A DNA stretch of 64,000 nucleotides from Paenibacillus mucilaginosus 3016 (GCF_000250655.1 NC_016935.1:6590001-6654000), one strand, 5' to 3'. Shown: positions 11,301 through 20,092, numbered from the stretch's first letter. A program made the numbers and translations. Notes: a model not told the origin generated them from the sequence alone.

Positions 11301-11941
11301 CGTAAAGCCGTGGAACCCGTCGACCCATACCTCGGCTCCCTGCGCATAAGCCGATTCGGGCAGCTGCCGGGCCAGCAGCGTCAGGTAATCCTCGCCGTCG
11401 AGGTACAGCTTCGAGAGCTCCGTCTCGAATTCGGCGTACACGACCTGCAGATCGTGGAGCTTGTCCTCCAGGGACCCTCCGCCCGGTCCGCCGTCCCCGA
11501 ATTTGCGGGTATAAAAGGCGGCCAGATCCTCGGGAGCCACACAGTACCTTTTGAGCTCGCTGAGGATGTCGTTGAGATTGTCAATGAAGCCCATCTGGTC
11601 CGCCGAAGCATGGAATCTCCGCAGCCGGTCCTTTCCTCTATGTAAAATGCGGTGGAGCAGCAGCTTCTTCCCGATCTCGTCGATCGGCAGCCGCGCCGTT
11701 CCCCCCACCTCCTGCATCACCCGCCAGGCCAGCCGGCGGAAGCTCAGCACCTGCGCCCTCATCGTTCCGCCGAGGCCCGAGCCGTTCACAAGGGCATACT
11801 CCGTCTGGAAGGTTGCCTGCTCCGGCACGAGCCAGATGATCGGGCGCCCGTCCGGCCGCTCCCCGAGCCGCTCCTGAATTCTTTCAAGCAATATGTCGTC
11901 TTGCCGCTCCCGGCCCTGCCGAGCACGAAACGATATGCCAT
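8304..11941 (-). CDS. addB: ATP-dependent helicase/nuclease subunit B (AddB), frameshifted near the start
   Basis: Second subunit of AddAB. The native start is the ATG at 11939-11941: it follows GAGGTG by five bases and encodes MAYRFVLGRAGSGKTTY, the AddB Walker A region. The frame is then lost at about 11889-11894; the expected continuation (LLERIQERLGERP) lies one frame over and runs on to 8304. One missing A (plus strand CAATAT, expected CAAATAT) explains it. The iron-sulfur cysteines are visible as VACPF and, near the C-terminus, CSTCSFRPVC; a VIDYKSS nuclease motif precedes them. A frame starting further upstream at 12101 would give a nonsense N-terminus and is not preferred. The C-terminus is also uncertain: another open frame ends at 8180 and overlaps the addA start. 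Confidence 0.9.
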
Positions 11942-12587
11942 CGCTGCACCTCAATGCCGCTTTCGCCATCCGGCGTAAGCTGTTATTTAAAGGCCTGCCG
12001 CACGGGCCTGCCGATGTTTGCCTGCTGCGTTTCATGAGCTGTGGAGAAAAAAGCGTCCAGCAGCTGCGATTTTCTTCCGTTCGCACATTTCTTCTGTCCA
12101 TGCAAATTTCTTCGCATCGTGCGTATGCTTTGTTGCTATTCGAGCTTTTCTTCTGTCTTCGTACGTTTCTTCTTTCATTTGCTTCTTCTTGCGGTCTTCA
12201 TGCTTACTTCGTGCTCTTTTTCTGCAGCGGGTTCTCTCTATCGTTGGTTCTCTTCTATCGTTGGTTCTCTTCTATCGTTGGTTCTCTTCTATCGTCGGTT
12301 CTCTTCTATCGTCGGTTCTTTTCTATCGTCGGTTCTTTTCTATACATTGGCTCTTCTCTTTAACTACACCGCTTGGTGACCTTCCAGCTTTCCTGCTTCC
12401 AGCTTTCCAAGTTTCATCCTGTACTTTGGGAATTCTTCTATTCTACCAAATATTCGTTCGCCATGGGACAAGGAGACTTCTGGATGTTCTACCGATTATA
12501 GCACATTTTTTGATAGAGAACACTTGTTCTCCTGTTCGTTTTGTTGTAAAATGCTGTTATATGATCCTATTTGAAGGAGTGCTGCAC
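11942..12587. other. Intergenic region with purine/pyrimidine-biased repeats
   Basis: About 650 bp between the addB start and the HEAT-like gene, clearly lower in G+C than the neighbours. Read on the minus strand it is rich in GAAGAAA-type words spaced roughly 17-20 bases apart (about 12050-12180), followed by a regular 17-bp tandem array (12241-12342). Frames that cross it encode Phe/Ser/Leu-rich low-complexity sequence and no recognisable protein. I see no convincing gene here. Confidence 0.7.
12224..12359. repeat. 17-bp tandem repeat (VNTR-like), about 6 good copies
   Basis: Unit TCGTTGGTTCTCTTCTA occurs at 12241, 12258 and 12275 without change. It appears again at 12292 (one change), 12309 and 12326 (two changes, identical to each other). 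A degenerate copy sits on each side (12224-12240 and 12343-12359). The unit is not a multiple of three and lies outside genes. The identity of neighbouring units points to recent slippage or unequal exchange. Confidence 0.95.
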
Positions 12588-13469
12588 ATGATAGCTGAAC
12601 ACCCCGGTTTGGAATCGCTACTGACGGGTCTTGCTGCCGACGGCTCTTTCTCTCAACTTCTTAAGGCTTTGGATACTTCCGCCTCGCAGCTGTCCGGTGT
12701 GGAACTGCAGGCTTTCAAACATAGATCTCTTCAAGCGGTCGAATCCGCTCTGCTCAGCGACCCTGCCAAGCTGATGGAGCTGGCGCTCCGCTTCACGGAG
12801 ACGGACAGCGAAACCGGCCAGGAGATGGCCGTATTCCTGCTCACGGGCCAGTACGCACTGCACCCGGGACCCGTATCGGACCGGTTGAAGCGTCTGGCCG
12901 GCAGCCCCCACGCCCCGGTGCGCAAGTGGGCGGCCGAGGCCTGCGGTACGCTGCTCGTGAAGCATTTTGACTCTTTCTCGCTGCAGCTCGTCGATTGGGT
13001 CACCGACCGCGTGCCGACCGTGCGTCTGTCCGCACTGCATGCGATCCGTGCGGCCGCCAAGACGCGCAATCCGGTCTGGGCCGGCACCCTCTTCGACCTC
13101 CTCGAACCTCTGCTGCGCGATACGCATGCTGACGTCAAAAAGACGCTCAGCGTTCATACTCTGGGTCCACTGCTCCTTCCCGCCTACCCGGAGGAAATCA
13201 CCCACCGTCTATCGAAATGGATCGGCAGCGCCGATTCCAATGTGCGTGTACACGCGGTCTATCTCTTCGCTTCCGGCGAAGTCTCCGCTCATTGGGACCG
13301 GCTGTCCCGCTCGTGGAAGCGGCTGCTCAAGGATCCGACGCCGGCTGTCCAGAAGGCCGTACTGGCTACCTTGAAGCACGTCGAGAAGCGGACACCCGAG
13401 CGCATCTCCTCCCTGCGGATCGGCAGCGGCCTGCGAAGCCCGGCGCCGGGCTACAAGCAGGCGCTGTAA
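12588..13469 (+). CDS. HEAT-like repeat protein, function unknown
   Basis: The 293-residue product is an all-helical solenoid: successive 30-40-residue helix pairs such as APVRKWAAEACGTLL, PTVRLSALHAIRAAA, SNVRVHAVYLFASGE and PAVQKAVLATLKHVE carry the V-R/Q-x-x-A pattern of HEAT repeats. HEAT and AlkD-type (DNA alkylation repair) folds look alike at this level; I cannot assign an activity. Start chosen at 12588 because GAAGGAG lies eight bases upstream; longer frames run back through the tandem repeats and are implausible. It is one of few plus-strand genes here, lies between two repeat-rich intergenic regions, and ends in a clear terminator. Confidence 0.8.
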   Translation: MIAEHPGLESLLTGLAADGSFSQLLKALDTSASQLSGVELQAFKHRSLQAVESALLSDPAKLMELALRFTETDSETGQEMAVFLLTGQYALHPGPVSDRLKRLAGSPHAPVRKWAAEACGTLLVKHFDSFSLQLVDWVTDRVPTVRLSALHAIRAAAKTRNPVWAGTLFDLLEPLLRDTHADVKKTLSVHTLGPLLLPAYPEEITHRLSKWIGSADSNVRVHAVYLFASGEVSAHWDRLSRSWKRLLKDPTPAVQKAVLATLKHVEKRTPERISSLRIGSGLRSPAPGYKQAL

Positions 13470-13494
13470 GCTGCAAACTATATTTGTACTGTAC

Positions 13495-13550
13495 AGAAGC
13501 CCGGAGCTTGATGGTGAAGACAACCATCGCCCCGGGCTTCTATCGCTTTT
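13495..13550 (+). terminator. Rho-independent terminator of the HEAT-like gene
   Basis: AGAAGCCCGG (13495-13504) pairs perfectly with CCGGGCTTCT (13532-13541) and is followed by a T-rich tail. It starts 25 bp after the stop codon. Confidence 0.85.
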
Positions 13551-13629
13551 AGCATCATTAGTACCACTTTTCGGCATAAGGAACACACGTTCCCCTGTCC
13601 AGCACAAGGCTTATTGGAGCCGACAGGGC

Positions 13630-13800
13630 AATCTTGGATGAATGCCCTGCAACGTATTCTTTATGTTTTCTTGATTGCCCCGCGACGTTTCTGTTATCTT
13701 TTCTTGGTTTTCCTGCCCCTCGACGTATCTGCTGTCTTTTATTGATTGCCCTGCGAAGTATCTGTTATCTTTTCTTGGTTTTCCTGCCTGCGATGTATTT
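13630..13800. repeat. Degenerate ~36-bp repeat array
   Basis: Related units of the type CCCTGCGAcGTATCTGTTAT followed by CTTTTCTTGGTTTTCCTG recur at about 13640, 13677, 13715 and 13749, with decreasing divergence toward the 113-bp repeats. Short Phe/Leu/Cys-rich frames across them are by-products of the repeats. Confidence 0.7.
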
Positions 13801-13859
13801 CATTTTTGACAGCGACCTTTATGCGAAGCATAACGGAGCGCAAAAATGAAACTACGAGC
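13747..13859. repeat. 113-bp direct repeat, copy 1, with palindrome
   Basis: Nearly identical to 13880-13992 (two base differences). Its right half is a hairpin: TTTCATTTTTG (13798-13808) pairs with CAAAAATGAAA (13841-13851), with TTATGC-GAA-GCATAA nested inside. The two copies are separated by 20 bp. Confidence 0.93.
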
Positions 13860-13879
13860 CTAGGCATCTGACGTTCGTC

Positions 13880-13992
13880 TGCCCTGCGAAGTATCTGTTA
13901 TCTTTTCTTGGTTTTCCTGCCTGCGATGTATTTCATTTTTGATAGCGACCTTTATGCGAAGCATAACGGAGTGCAAAAATGAAACTACGAGC
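13880..13992. repeat. 113-bp direct repeat, copy 2, with palindrome
   Basis: Second copy of the 13747-13859 unit. The palindrome arms (13931-13941 and 13974-13984) are unchanged; the two differences from copy 1 fall in the parts between the paired arms. The remaining 13993-14127 holds no recognisable feature. Confidence 0.93.
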
Positions 13993-14127
13993 TCTCTACG
14001 AGCCCTCAGGCACCAAAAAAGCCTACAAATCCATAGGATGTGTAAGCTTCTTTGACTTTGAGCCGCTGGGAAGCCCAGCAGGAGCGTGCGCCTACGTATT
14101 ACGCCCGCTTATGAACACGCCGAGAGG

Positions 14128-14713
14128 TCAGTCCGTAAACCAGACCGTCTTCTCCTCCACCGGACGGCGCTTTCCTTCCGGCGCAGCCTGAGCCGGAAAC
14201 CCGATATAGAGCAGGGCGACCATCTCTTCCTTCTCCGTGAGAGCAAAGGCCTCCTTCATCCGCGGGTGGTACATCGGCTCACCCGAGCGCCAGATCCCTG
14301 CAAGTCCAAGCGCATGAGTCATCAGCAGCATGTTCTGCACGGCGGCATGCGCCGCAGCGAACTCCTCGATGCGGATCACACCCTTCGCTTCCGAAGGCGA
14401 CACCGCGACAGCGATGACCAGTCGGCGCCCGGAACGCCTTGGACCCATGCTTGCGCTGCAGCTCCTCCTGCGCCTCCGGCGTCAGCTCCCCGAGCCCTTC
14501 AGCCGCAATATCCACATAAGCGTCGGCCAATCGCTGCCGGCCGCTGCCCGTCAGGACAAAGAACCTCCACGGCTCCGTGCCGTGGTGGCTTGGCGCCCAG
14601 TTGCCCGCTTCCAGAATGGATTCAATCAGTGCCTGATCCACTTCTTCCTGCGTTACGCGTCCGGTTGTCCGCCGGCCTCGGATCGCTTCTTCAATACTCA
14701 TGCCCGTATTCAT
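14128..14713 (-). pseudogene. Nitroreductase family protein, frameshifted
   Basis: FMN-dependent nitroreductase-like protein. The N-terminal part (IEEAIRGRRTTGRVTQ, then LEAGNWAPSHHGTEPWRF) and the C-terminal part (AAVQNMLLMTHALGLAGIWRSG, then MVALLYIGFP) are characteristic and lie in different frames. The switch is at about 14422, where one extra base (T on the plus strand) separates RAP from LVIAVAV. The start at 14713 has GGAGGTG six bases upstream and a TATAAT box about 35 bp further up. A real frameshift would remove the C-terminal half of the FMN site; a base-call error is equally possible. Confidence 0.85.
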
Positions 14714-14911
14714 TATCCGCACCTCCACTTTGTACCGCAGCCCCAGCTGCAGCAGCCATCCCAGTCATTATATCGCCTCCGGGGGCGAAAAGGAACCGTG
14801 CATCGGAACCTGCCGCTTCCATTCACTCCTCTTTTCAAGCCAAACGGTTCGCAGCATGCACAAGGTGAATCCAGCAGGTGTATTCCCCAACCAGCCCCAG
14901 CAGCCCGCGCC

Positions 14912-14951
14912 AAAAAGACCCGCCAGCCTCCAGATGGAGACCGAGCGGGTC
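14912..14951 (-). terminator. Terminator of the RlmI-type methyltransferase gene
   Basis: GACCCGC (14917-14923) pairs with GCGGGTC (14945-14951), and the run of five A at 14912-14916 gives the U-tract on the minus strand. It lies 22 bp past the stop codon. Confidence 0.8.
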
Positions 14952-14973
14952 AGGCGTGCTTCCGAGCCTCCGC

Positions 14974-16344
14974 TTATCGGCGGCTGCGGATTTCGAAGAT
15001 CGCGAACTTCAGGTAGTTGCCTTCATCCACCCCGAGAATACGCGGGTGGTCCTTCGCCGCGTTGCGGAATTCCACCAGACGAAGCGTCTTGCCCGCATCC
15101 TGGGCGGCAGACAGCACCGTCTCCAGGAACAGCTCCGGCTTCATATGATACGAGCAGCTCGCCGTAACGAGATAGCCGCCTTCGTTGACCAGCTTCATGC
15201 CGTGCAGATTGATGTCCTTGTAGCCCCGGCAGGCGCCTTCCACGCTGCTGCGGGACTTGGCGAATGCCGGCGGGTCCAGGATTACCACGTCCCACGAGCG
15301 GCCTTGAGCTTCGAGACGAACGGACGTATCGACCTTCTTCTGCCCGGCCTGGCCGCGCTCCTGCCGCTGCTCCAGCCCTTTGGCCTGCTGGCGGAGGTAG
15401 TCGAACGCATCGGCCACAACGAACTCCACCCGGTCGCCGAAGCCGTTCAGCTCGACGTTGCTGCGGGCCGTCTCCACCGCGTGCTCCGAGATATCGAGGC
15501 ACGTCACCTTCTTCGCCCCGTACTGGCAGGCATGAAGCGTAAAGCTGCCGGTATGCGAGAAGCATTCGAGCACCGTCGCACCATCCCAGAACGGGAATGT
15601 CACTTCCTTGCCGCTCTTGTTGACCGGCACGAGCTTCGAAGTGCCGTCATCCAGCACGAGCGGCTTCACTTCGATCCCGCTGCGCCGGCCCCAGCCCTTC
15701 ATCAGCGGGGCAATGGCCGCGCGGTTCTCCCGCTGGTCGAAGAAGTAGCCGGTCTTCTGGCCTTCTTCGATGTCAACCTGCATCAGTAGCCCGTTCTCCC
15801 GGATCGTAATATGCCGCGGGGCTTCCCCGTAGAGCAGCCCTTTGCGCTGGTCCAGCCCTTCCAGCCCGCGGACCGACACATCGCTGCGTTCGTAGATGCC
15901 GGCGGGCGCCATGACTTCGACCAGCGCCGCAACCAGAGCTTCCCGTGCACGCTCCATGCCGAGCGTCAGAATCTGGACGACCAGCACATCCTCGAACTTG
16001 TCGACGATGAGCCCGGGGAGAAAGTCCGCTTCGCCATAGACCAGGCGATAGGAACGCGTATCCGGCAGGAACCGCTCCCGGTGCTCTCTGCAGTCCTGCA
16101 GACGGCTGACGAACCACTCGCGGGTAAGCTCCTCCACCCGTTCCAGAGAAACGATCCGTACAGCCAGCTGGGATGCGGGGTTATAGTAGCCCGTCGCCAA
16201 GTACTGCCCGTTGGCCGCGTGTACGGCAACAAGTCCGCCCGGCACCGCTTCGCCGTCCACCCGATCAATCTCGGACTGGTACACCCACGGATGGCCTTCT
16301 TCCAGTCTCTTCTTGCGCTTCTTTTGTAAAACCACTACGGCCAT
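14974..16344 (-). CDS. Class I SAM-dependent rRNA methyltransferase (RlmI-like)
   Basis: 456-residue protein of the RlmI/YwbD type, which methylates cytosine-5 in 23S rRNA in the studied member. It has an N-terminal PUA-like domain (LQKKRKKRLEEGHPWVYQSEI), a SAM-binding loop (VLECFSHTGSFTLHA) and a catalytic-loop DPPAF motif. Start set at 16344 because GGAGG sits seven bases upstream. An insert of about 20 residues, rich in Gln, Arg and Lys (LEQRQERGQAGQKK), separates two conserved blocks. The exact target position is inferred from the family only. Confidence 0.88.
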   Translation of the reverse strand: MAVVVLQKKRKKRLEEGHPWVYQSEIDRVDGEAVPGGLVAVHAANGQYLATGYYNPASQLAVRIVSLERVEELTREWFVSRLQDCREHRERFLPDTRSYRLVYGEADFLPGLIVDKFEDVLVVQILTLGMERAREALVAALVEVMAPAGIYERSDVSVRGLEGLDQRKGLLYGEAPRHITIRENGLLMQVDIEEGQKTGYFFDQRENRAAIAPLMKGWGRRSGIEVKPLVLDDGTSKLVPVNKSGKEVTFPFWDGATVLECFSHTGSFTLHACQYGAKKVTCLDISEHAVETARSNVELNGFGDRVEFVVADAFDYLRQQAKGLEQRQERGQAGQKKVDTSVRLEAQGRSWDVVILDPPAFAKSRSSVEGACRGYKDINLHGMKLVNEGGYLVTASCSYHMKPELFLETVLSAAQDAGKTLRLVEFRNAAKDHPRILGVDEGNYLKFAIFEIRSRR

Positions 16345-16489
16345 AAAACAGCCTCCAATGTCTTTAGTAGGACGGAATCCCTTGCAGCCCCGCAGGAACA
16401 GAGCAGCCGCAGGCAGCATCCTCACCCGCCTGCGGCCTGAACCCTTGGGATCATCCTTTTATGTAATGTCCATCAGACCGCCGCCCGAT

Positions 16490-16918
16490 TCAGCCTACCT
16501 GAAAACCGAGGGCAGCCAATGCTTTTTGCAGTACCGTATCGTTGTTGCCATAGCCCGAATTCTTCTGCTGATGCCACGCTTCCATCGGATGGAGCCACTC
16601 TACCCCGCGGATCTCCTCCACCTGGGCCTGCAGCGTTCCGCCGGTCGCTTCCACAAGGTAGTAATGAACCTCCTTGTCCACTACCCCCACACCGCTGAGC
16701 GTAAACTGGTAGGTAATGGTCTCCAGCGGCTCACGGATCGTCCCCGTGATGCCCGTCTCCTCGAGAATTTCGCGCAGGGCCGTCTCTTCGACGGTTTCGC
16801 CCGGCTCCATCTTCCCTTTGGGCAGGGTGATCTTACCGTAGCGGTCCTGGATCATCTGCACCTGAATTCCTCCGTCAGCCCTGCGGTACACCACGCCTCC
16901 CGCCGAAATTTCTTTCAT
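16490..16918 (-). CDS. NUDIX hydrolase
   Basis: 142-residue protein with a complete Nudix box, GKMEPGETVEETALREILEE then TG, matching G-x5-E-x7-R-E-U-x-E-E-x-G-U. It begins EISAGGVVYRR, typical of the branch acting on diadenosine polyphosphates or modified nucleotides; the substrate cannot be read from sequence. It stands alone 174 bp downstream of mtaB and 145 bp before the methyltransferase gene. Confidence 0.93.
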   Translation of the reverse strand: MKEISAGGVVYRRADGGIQVQMIQDRYGKITLPKGKMEPGETVEETALREILEETGITGTIREPLETITYQFTLSGVGVVDKEVHYYLVEATGGTLQAQVEEIRGVEWLHPMEAWHQQKNSGYGNNDTVLQKALAALGFQVG

Positions 16919-17092
16919 ATGACCACCCTTCCGTCTCCAAATGGAAAAGACTCCATCTGCCGGCCCGGGGGAACCGGCGAACCCGCCCTCCCCGGCGCAG
17001 CAGATGAAAGCCTTCTGTGTATTCTCATCGCGCCTCGGTCACTTTCCTTGATCGGCCCATGGACGAACCGCTCCATTCATGCCCCGCCGCTC

Positions 17093-18499
17093 TCAGACAA
17101 TTGCCTTGGCCGCCTGCCCCGGAATCGACTCGGCCGCCTGCTGTGCCGCCTGTCTCTTCGGCAGCGTGACCACGCCCGCTTCGCTCGGCACCTCGACAAG
17201 GGTGCCCCGGCACTCGTTTACGCCCGCTTCGGTGACCCGTACACGGCATACGCGGCCGATCCACTCCTCGCTGCCCTCGAACACGAGCTGCAGGTAGTTA
17301 TCCGAGTAGCCCATGATGAGTCCGCTGCCCGGCTGCCCCTTGTAGTCGCGCTCCGGAATAACCTCCAGCACTTCGCCGACAAAACGCTCGGCATAAGCAA
17401 GCTGCATGCGCTCGGACAGGTCGATCAGCTCATGCACGCGGGCATTCTTGATCTCCTCGTCCACCTGGTCCTCCATCCGTGCGGCCGGCGTGCCGGTCCG
17501 CTTGGAGTAAGGGAACACGTGCATCTCGGAGAAGCCCATCCGCTCCATGAAGGCATAGCCTTCGCGGAACATCTCCTCCGTCTCACCTGGGAAGCCTACG
17601 ATCACGTCCGTCGTGATGGCCACGCCCGGCATGATGCGGTGGATGTGCTCGATCTTCGACGCGAACTCGGCGGTCGTGTACTTGCGGCGCATCCGCTTCA
17701 GCACATCATCGCTGCCCGCCTGCAGAGGAATATGCAGGTGGCGTGCGATCTTGCCGGACTTCTGAAGCACCTCGAGCACCTCATCGGTGATCTGGCTCGC
17801 TTCGATCGACGAGATCCGGATCCGCTTCAGGCCTTCAACCTTGTCGAGATCCCACAGCAGCTTCGCGAGGCTGTAGTCTTCCATGTCCTCGCCGTAGCCG
17901 CCGGTATGGATGCCCGTCAGGACGATCTCCTGGAAGCCGGACTCCACGAGCATCTTCGCCTGGCTGATGACACTCTGCGGGTCCCGGCTGCGCATGAGGC
18001 CGCGGGACCATGGGATAATACAGAAGGTGCAGAAGTTGTTGCAGCCTTCCTGAATCTTGAGGAAGGCACGGGTCCGGTCGGCAAAATCCGGCACGTCCAG
18101 CTCCTCGAACGCCCGCGTCTTCATGATGTTGCGCACCGCGTTGATCGGCTGGCGCTCCGTTTCGATCTGCTTCACGAGCGTCATGATCTTGTCGCGGTCC
18201 TGTGTCCCGATGACGAGATCCACGCCCGGAATCGCCAGAATCTCCGCAGGAGACGTCTGGGCATAGCAGCCCGTCACCGCTACGATCGCCTCCGGATTGC
18301 GGCGGACCGCCCGGCGGATCATCTGGCGGCTCTTCTTGTCGCCGGTGTTCGTTACCGTGCAGGTATTGATGACGTACACGTCGGCCGTCGATTCAAAATC
18401 AACCTGCTCGTACCCCTCCTGCTTAAACAGCTGCCAGATCGCTTCCGTATCGTAGAAGTTTACCTTACAGCCCAGTGTGTGAAAAGCGACTGTTGCCAT
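17093..18499 (-). CDS. mtaB: tRNA (ms2t6A37) methylthiotransferase MtaB
   Basis: Radical-SAM enzyme that adds a methylthio group to t6A at position 37 of ANN-decoding tRNAs. The N-terminal MTTase domain has cysteines 11, 47 and 78; the radical-SAM cluster motif C153-x3-C157-x2-C160 (EGCNNFCTFC) follows; a TRAM domain lies near residues 375-440. The last 25 residues (Gln/Ala-rich, PKRQAAQQAAESIPGQ) are an unusual tail. The stop of rsmE immediately precedes its ATG, so the two are cotranscribed; the same order is found in Bacillus (yqeU-yqeV). Confidence 0.97.
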   Translation of the reverse strand: MATVAFHTLGCKVNFYDTEAIWQLFKQEGYEQVDFESTADVYVINTCTVTNTGDKKSRQMIRRAVRRNPEAIVAVTGCYAQTSPAEILAIPGVDLVIGTQDRDKIMTLVKQIETERQPINAVRNIMKTRAFEELDVPDFADRTRAFLKIQEGCNNFCTFCIIPWSRGLMRSRDPQSVISQAKMLVESGFQEIVLTGIHTGGYGEDMEDYSLAKLLWDLDKVEGLKRIRISSIEASQITDEVLEVLQKSGKIARHLHIPLQAGSDDVLKRMRRKYTTAEFASKIEHIHRIMPGVAITTDVIVGFPGETEEMFREGYAFMERMGFSEMHVFPYSKRTGTPAARMEDQVDEEIKNARVHELIDLSERMQLAYAERFVGEVLEVIPERDYKGQPGSGLIMGYSDNYLQLVFEGSEEWIGRVCRVRVTEAGVNECRGTLVEVPSEAGVVTLPKRQAAQQAAESIPGQAAKAIV

Positions 18500-19270
18500 T
18501 TATTCTTCTCCTCCCATCTCTCCGGCTTCATATAAAATACAGGTCAGGCCCACCATTGCGGCCGTCTCTGTCCGCAGTATCCGTCTTCCGAGGGCGACGG
18601 GCCGGCAGCCTGCGTTCTCCGCCTCCATGGCTTCACGCTCGGTGAAGCCACCTTCCGGTCCGATGATGAGCAGCAGCTTCGCCCTGCCCTCCTCGGGCTT
18701 CCGGCCTGCGAGCACGCCGCGAATGACCGACTTCAGCGCCTGCTCCCCCTGCTTCTCATAGCAGAACAGAGCCGCGTCGGCTTCGCCTGCGAGCTCCATC
18801 AGGCTCTTCCACGTGCGGACCCCTTCGACCGAAGGAACCCGGTTGCGGTGCGCCTGCTCCGCCGCCTCCTTGGCGATTTTCTGCCAGCGCTCGGTACGTT
18901 TGCCTTCTTTCTTGCCGTCTAGCTGCACGACGGTCCGCTCCGAAGTGAACGGAATGAAGCGGGAAGCGCCGATCTCCGTACCTTTCTGGATCACGAGCTC
19001 CATCTTGTCGCCCTTGGGGAGACTCTGTGCCACCCAGACTTCCACCCGGGGCTCATTCTCCATCGGGAGCTCTTCCGCGACCTCCGCCAGCACCTGGCCG
19101 CCTTCCAGCGTCTGAAGACGAACCAGCGCCTCCCGGCTCACACCGTCGCTGACGATGCATTCGTCGCCCGGACGGGCACGCATGACCTTGATCAGATGGT
19201 GCGCGTCATCGCCTGTAATCGTTACCGTCATCCCGGCCCACTGCGCCGGCTCGATGAAATATCTCTGCAT
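18500..19270 (-). CDS. rsmE: 16S rRNA (uracil-1498-N3)-methyltransferase RsmE
   Basis: SPOUT-family enzyme that methylates U1498 of 16S rRNA. The N-terminal part resembles a PUA domain (MQRYFIEPAQW, then DDAHHLIKVMRARPGDE). The trefoil-knot SAM site is LLIIGPEGGFTEREAMEAE followed by ALGRRILRTETA. Its 256 residues are normal for the family. The stop codon abuts the mtaB start. Confidence 0.97.
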   Translation of the reverse strand: MQRYFIEPAQWAGMTVTITGDDAHHLIKVMRARPGDECIVSDGVSREALVRLQTLEGGQVLAEVAEELPMENEPRVEVWVAQSLPKGDKMELVIQKGTEIGASRFIPFTSERTVVQLDGKKEGKRTERWQKIAKEAAEQAHRNRVPSVEGVRTWKSLMELAGEADAALFCYEKQGEQALKSVIRGVLAGRKPEEGRAKLLLIIGPEGGFTEREAMEAENAGCRPVALGRRILRTETAAMVGLTCILYEAGEMGGEE

Positions 19271-19404
19271 GCGGATTACCCTTCATTCTTCAGCCAAAAT
19301 AGTCAGACCGCTTGTACATAGAAAATCATGTAGAAACGGTCATCCTCCATCATACACGTTTTGCGCCGGGAATACCAGCGTTCCCATCATTCTCCTGACG
19401 ATGC

Positions 19405-20082
19405 TTACCTCATGCCGAGCAGGCCGGCTGCGAGCGCCTGCATTCCATTCATAATGGGATCCTGCAGCGCGAAGATCGGACCCAGGGTTACGTTACGCAG
19501 CGGCGGGATGAAGAACATGAGCAGGATCGCATAAAAGAGCCACTGCTCATAAGGCTTCACCTTCAGCATGACACGCCGCGGCAGCAGGTCCTCCAGAATC
19601 CGGTACCCGTCCAGCGGCGGGAACGGAATCAGATTCAGGATGAAAAGCAGCACGTTCAGACTGACCAGGTAGTTGAAGAACAGGGACAGGGCGTCCCTGA
19701 CCCCCACTGAAGCACCGGTCAGCACTCCGAAGCGGATCAGCGCAAAATAAATGATAACTGAAATCAAAGCCAGCACGAGGTTGCTGACCGGCCCGGCCAC
19801 GGAGACCAGGATGCCCATCAGCCGGGGCGAAGCGAAGCGGCTGCGGTTCACGAGAACCGGCTTCGCCCACCCGATGCCGATGATCAGGAAAAAGATCGTC
19901 CCGAGCACGTCTAAGTGCACCCGGGGATTCAGCGTCACCCGGCCCATCGAACGGGGGGTTGGGTCCCCGAACTTGTCGGCCAGGATCGCGTGGGAAAACT
20001 CATGCACGGTAAACCCGAGCAGCAGGGCCAGGAACACAAACGGAAGATGCTCAACAGGATAAGCCAGAAAATTCAAATCCAC
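19405..20082 (-). CDS. Site-2 protease family (peptidase M50) membrane protein
   Basis: 225-residue integral membrane metalloprotease of the YwhC/S2P type. HEFSH (27-31) in the first membrane helix supplies the zinc histidines and NLIPFPPLDG (150-159) the third ligand. About five further hydrophobic segments follow. The preferred start is GTG at 20080-20082 with AGGTG eight bases upstream; this lies 10 bp after the prmA stop, so it is probably translated from the same message. Its place between prmA and rsmE is an addition to the Bacillus order. The substrate is unknown. Confidence 0.88.
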   Translation of the reverse strand: MDLNFLAYPVEHLPFVFLALLLGFTVHEFSHAILADKFGDPTPRSMGRVTLNPRVHLDVLGTIFFLIIGIGWAKPVLVNRSRFASPRLMGILVSVAGPVSNLVLALISVIIYFALIRFGVLTGASVGVRDALSLFFNYLVSLNVLLFILNLIPFPPLDGYRILEDLLPRRVMLKVKPYEQWLFYAILLMFFIPPLRNVTLGPIFALQDPIMNGMQALAAGLLGMR

Positions 20083-20092
20083 GAGGAGGCAC

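Noticed and set aside
11942..12101. Longer AddB N-terminus beginning at 12101
   Set aside because: It bypasses the authentic start, ribosome-binding site and Walker A motif, which are in the other frame; it arises only because of the frameshift.
12018..12587. Upstream extension of the HEAT-like gene through the tandem repeat
   Set aside because: The Phe/Ser/Leu-rich sequence is a translation of the 17-bp repeats; the well-placed GAAGGAG supports the start at 12588.
14713..14913. 66-residue Cys-rich frame (minus) that looked like a possible small peptide
   Set aside because: It starts at a TTG inside the terminator of the methyltransferase gene, has no properly spaced ribosome-binding site, and covers the nitroreductase promoter.
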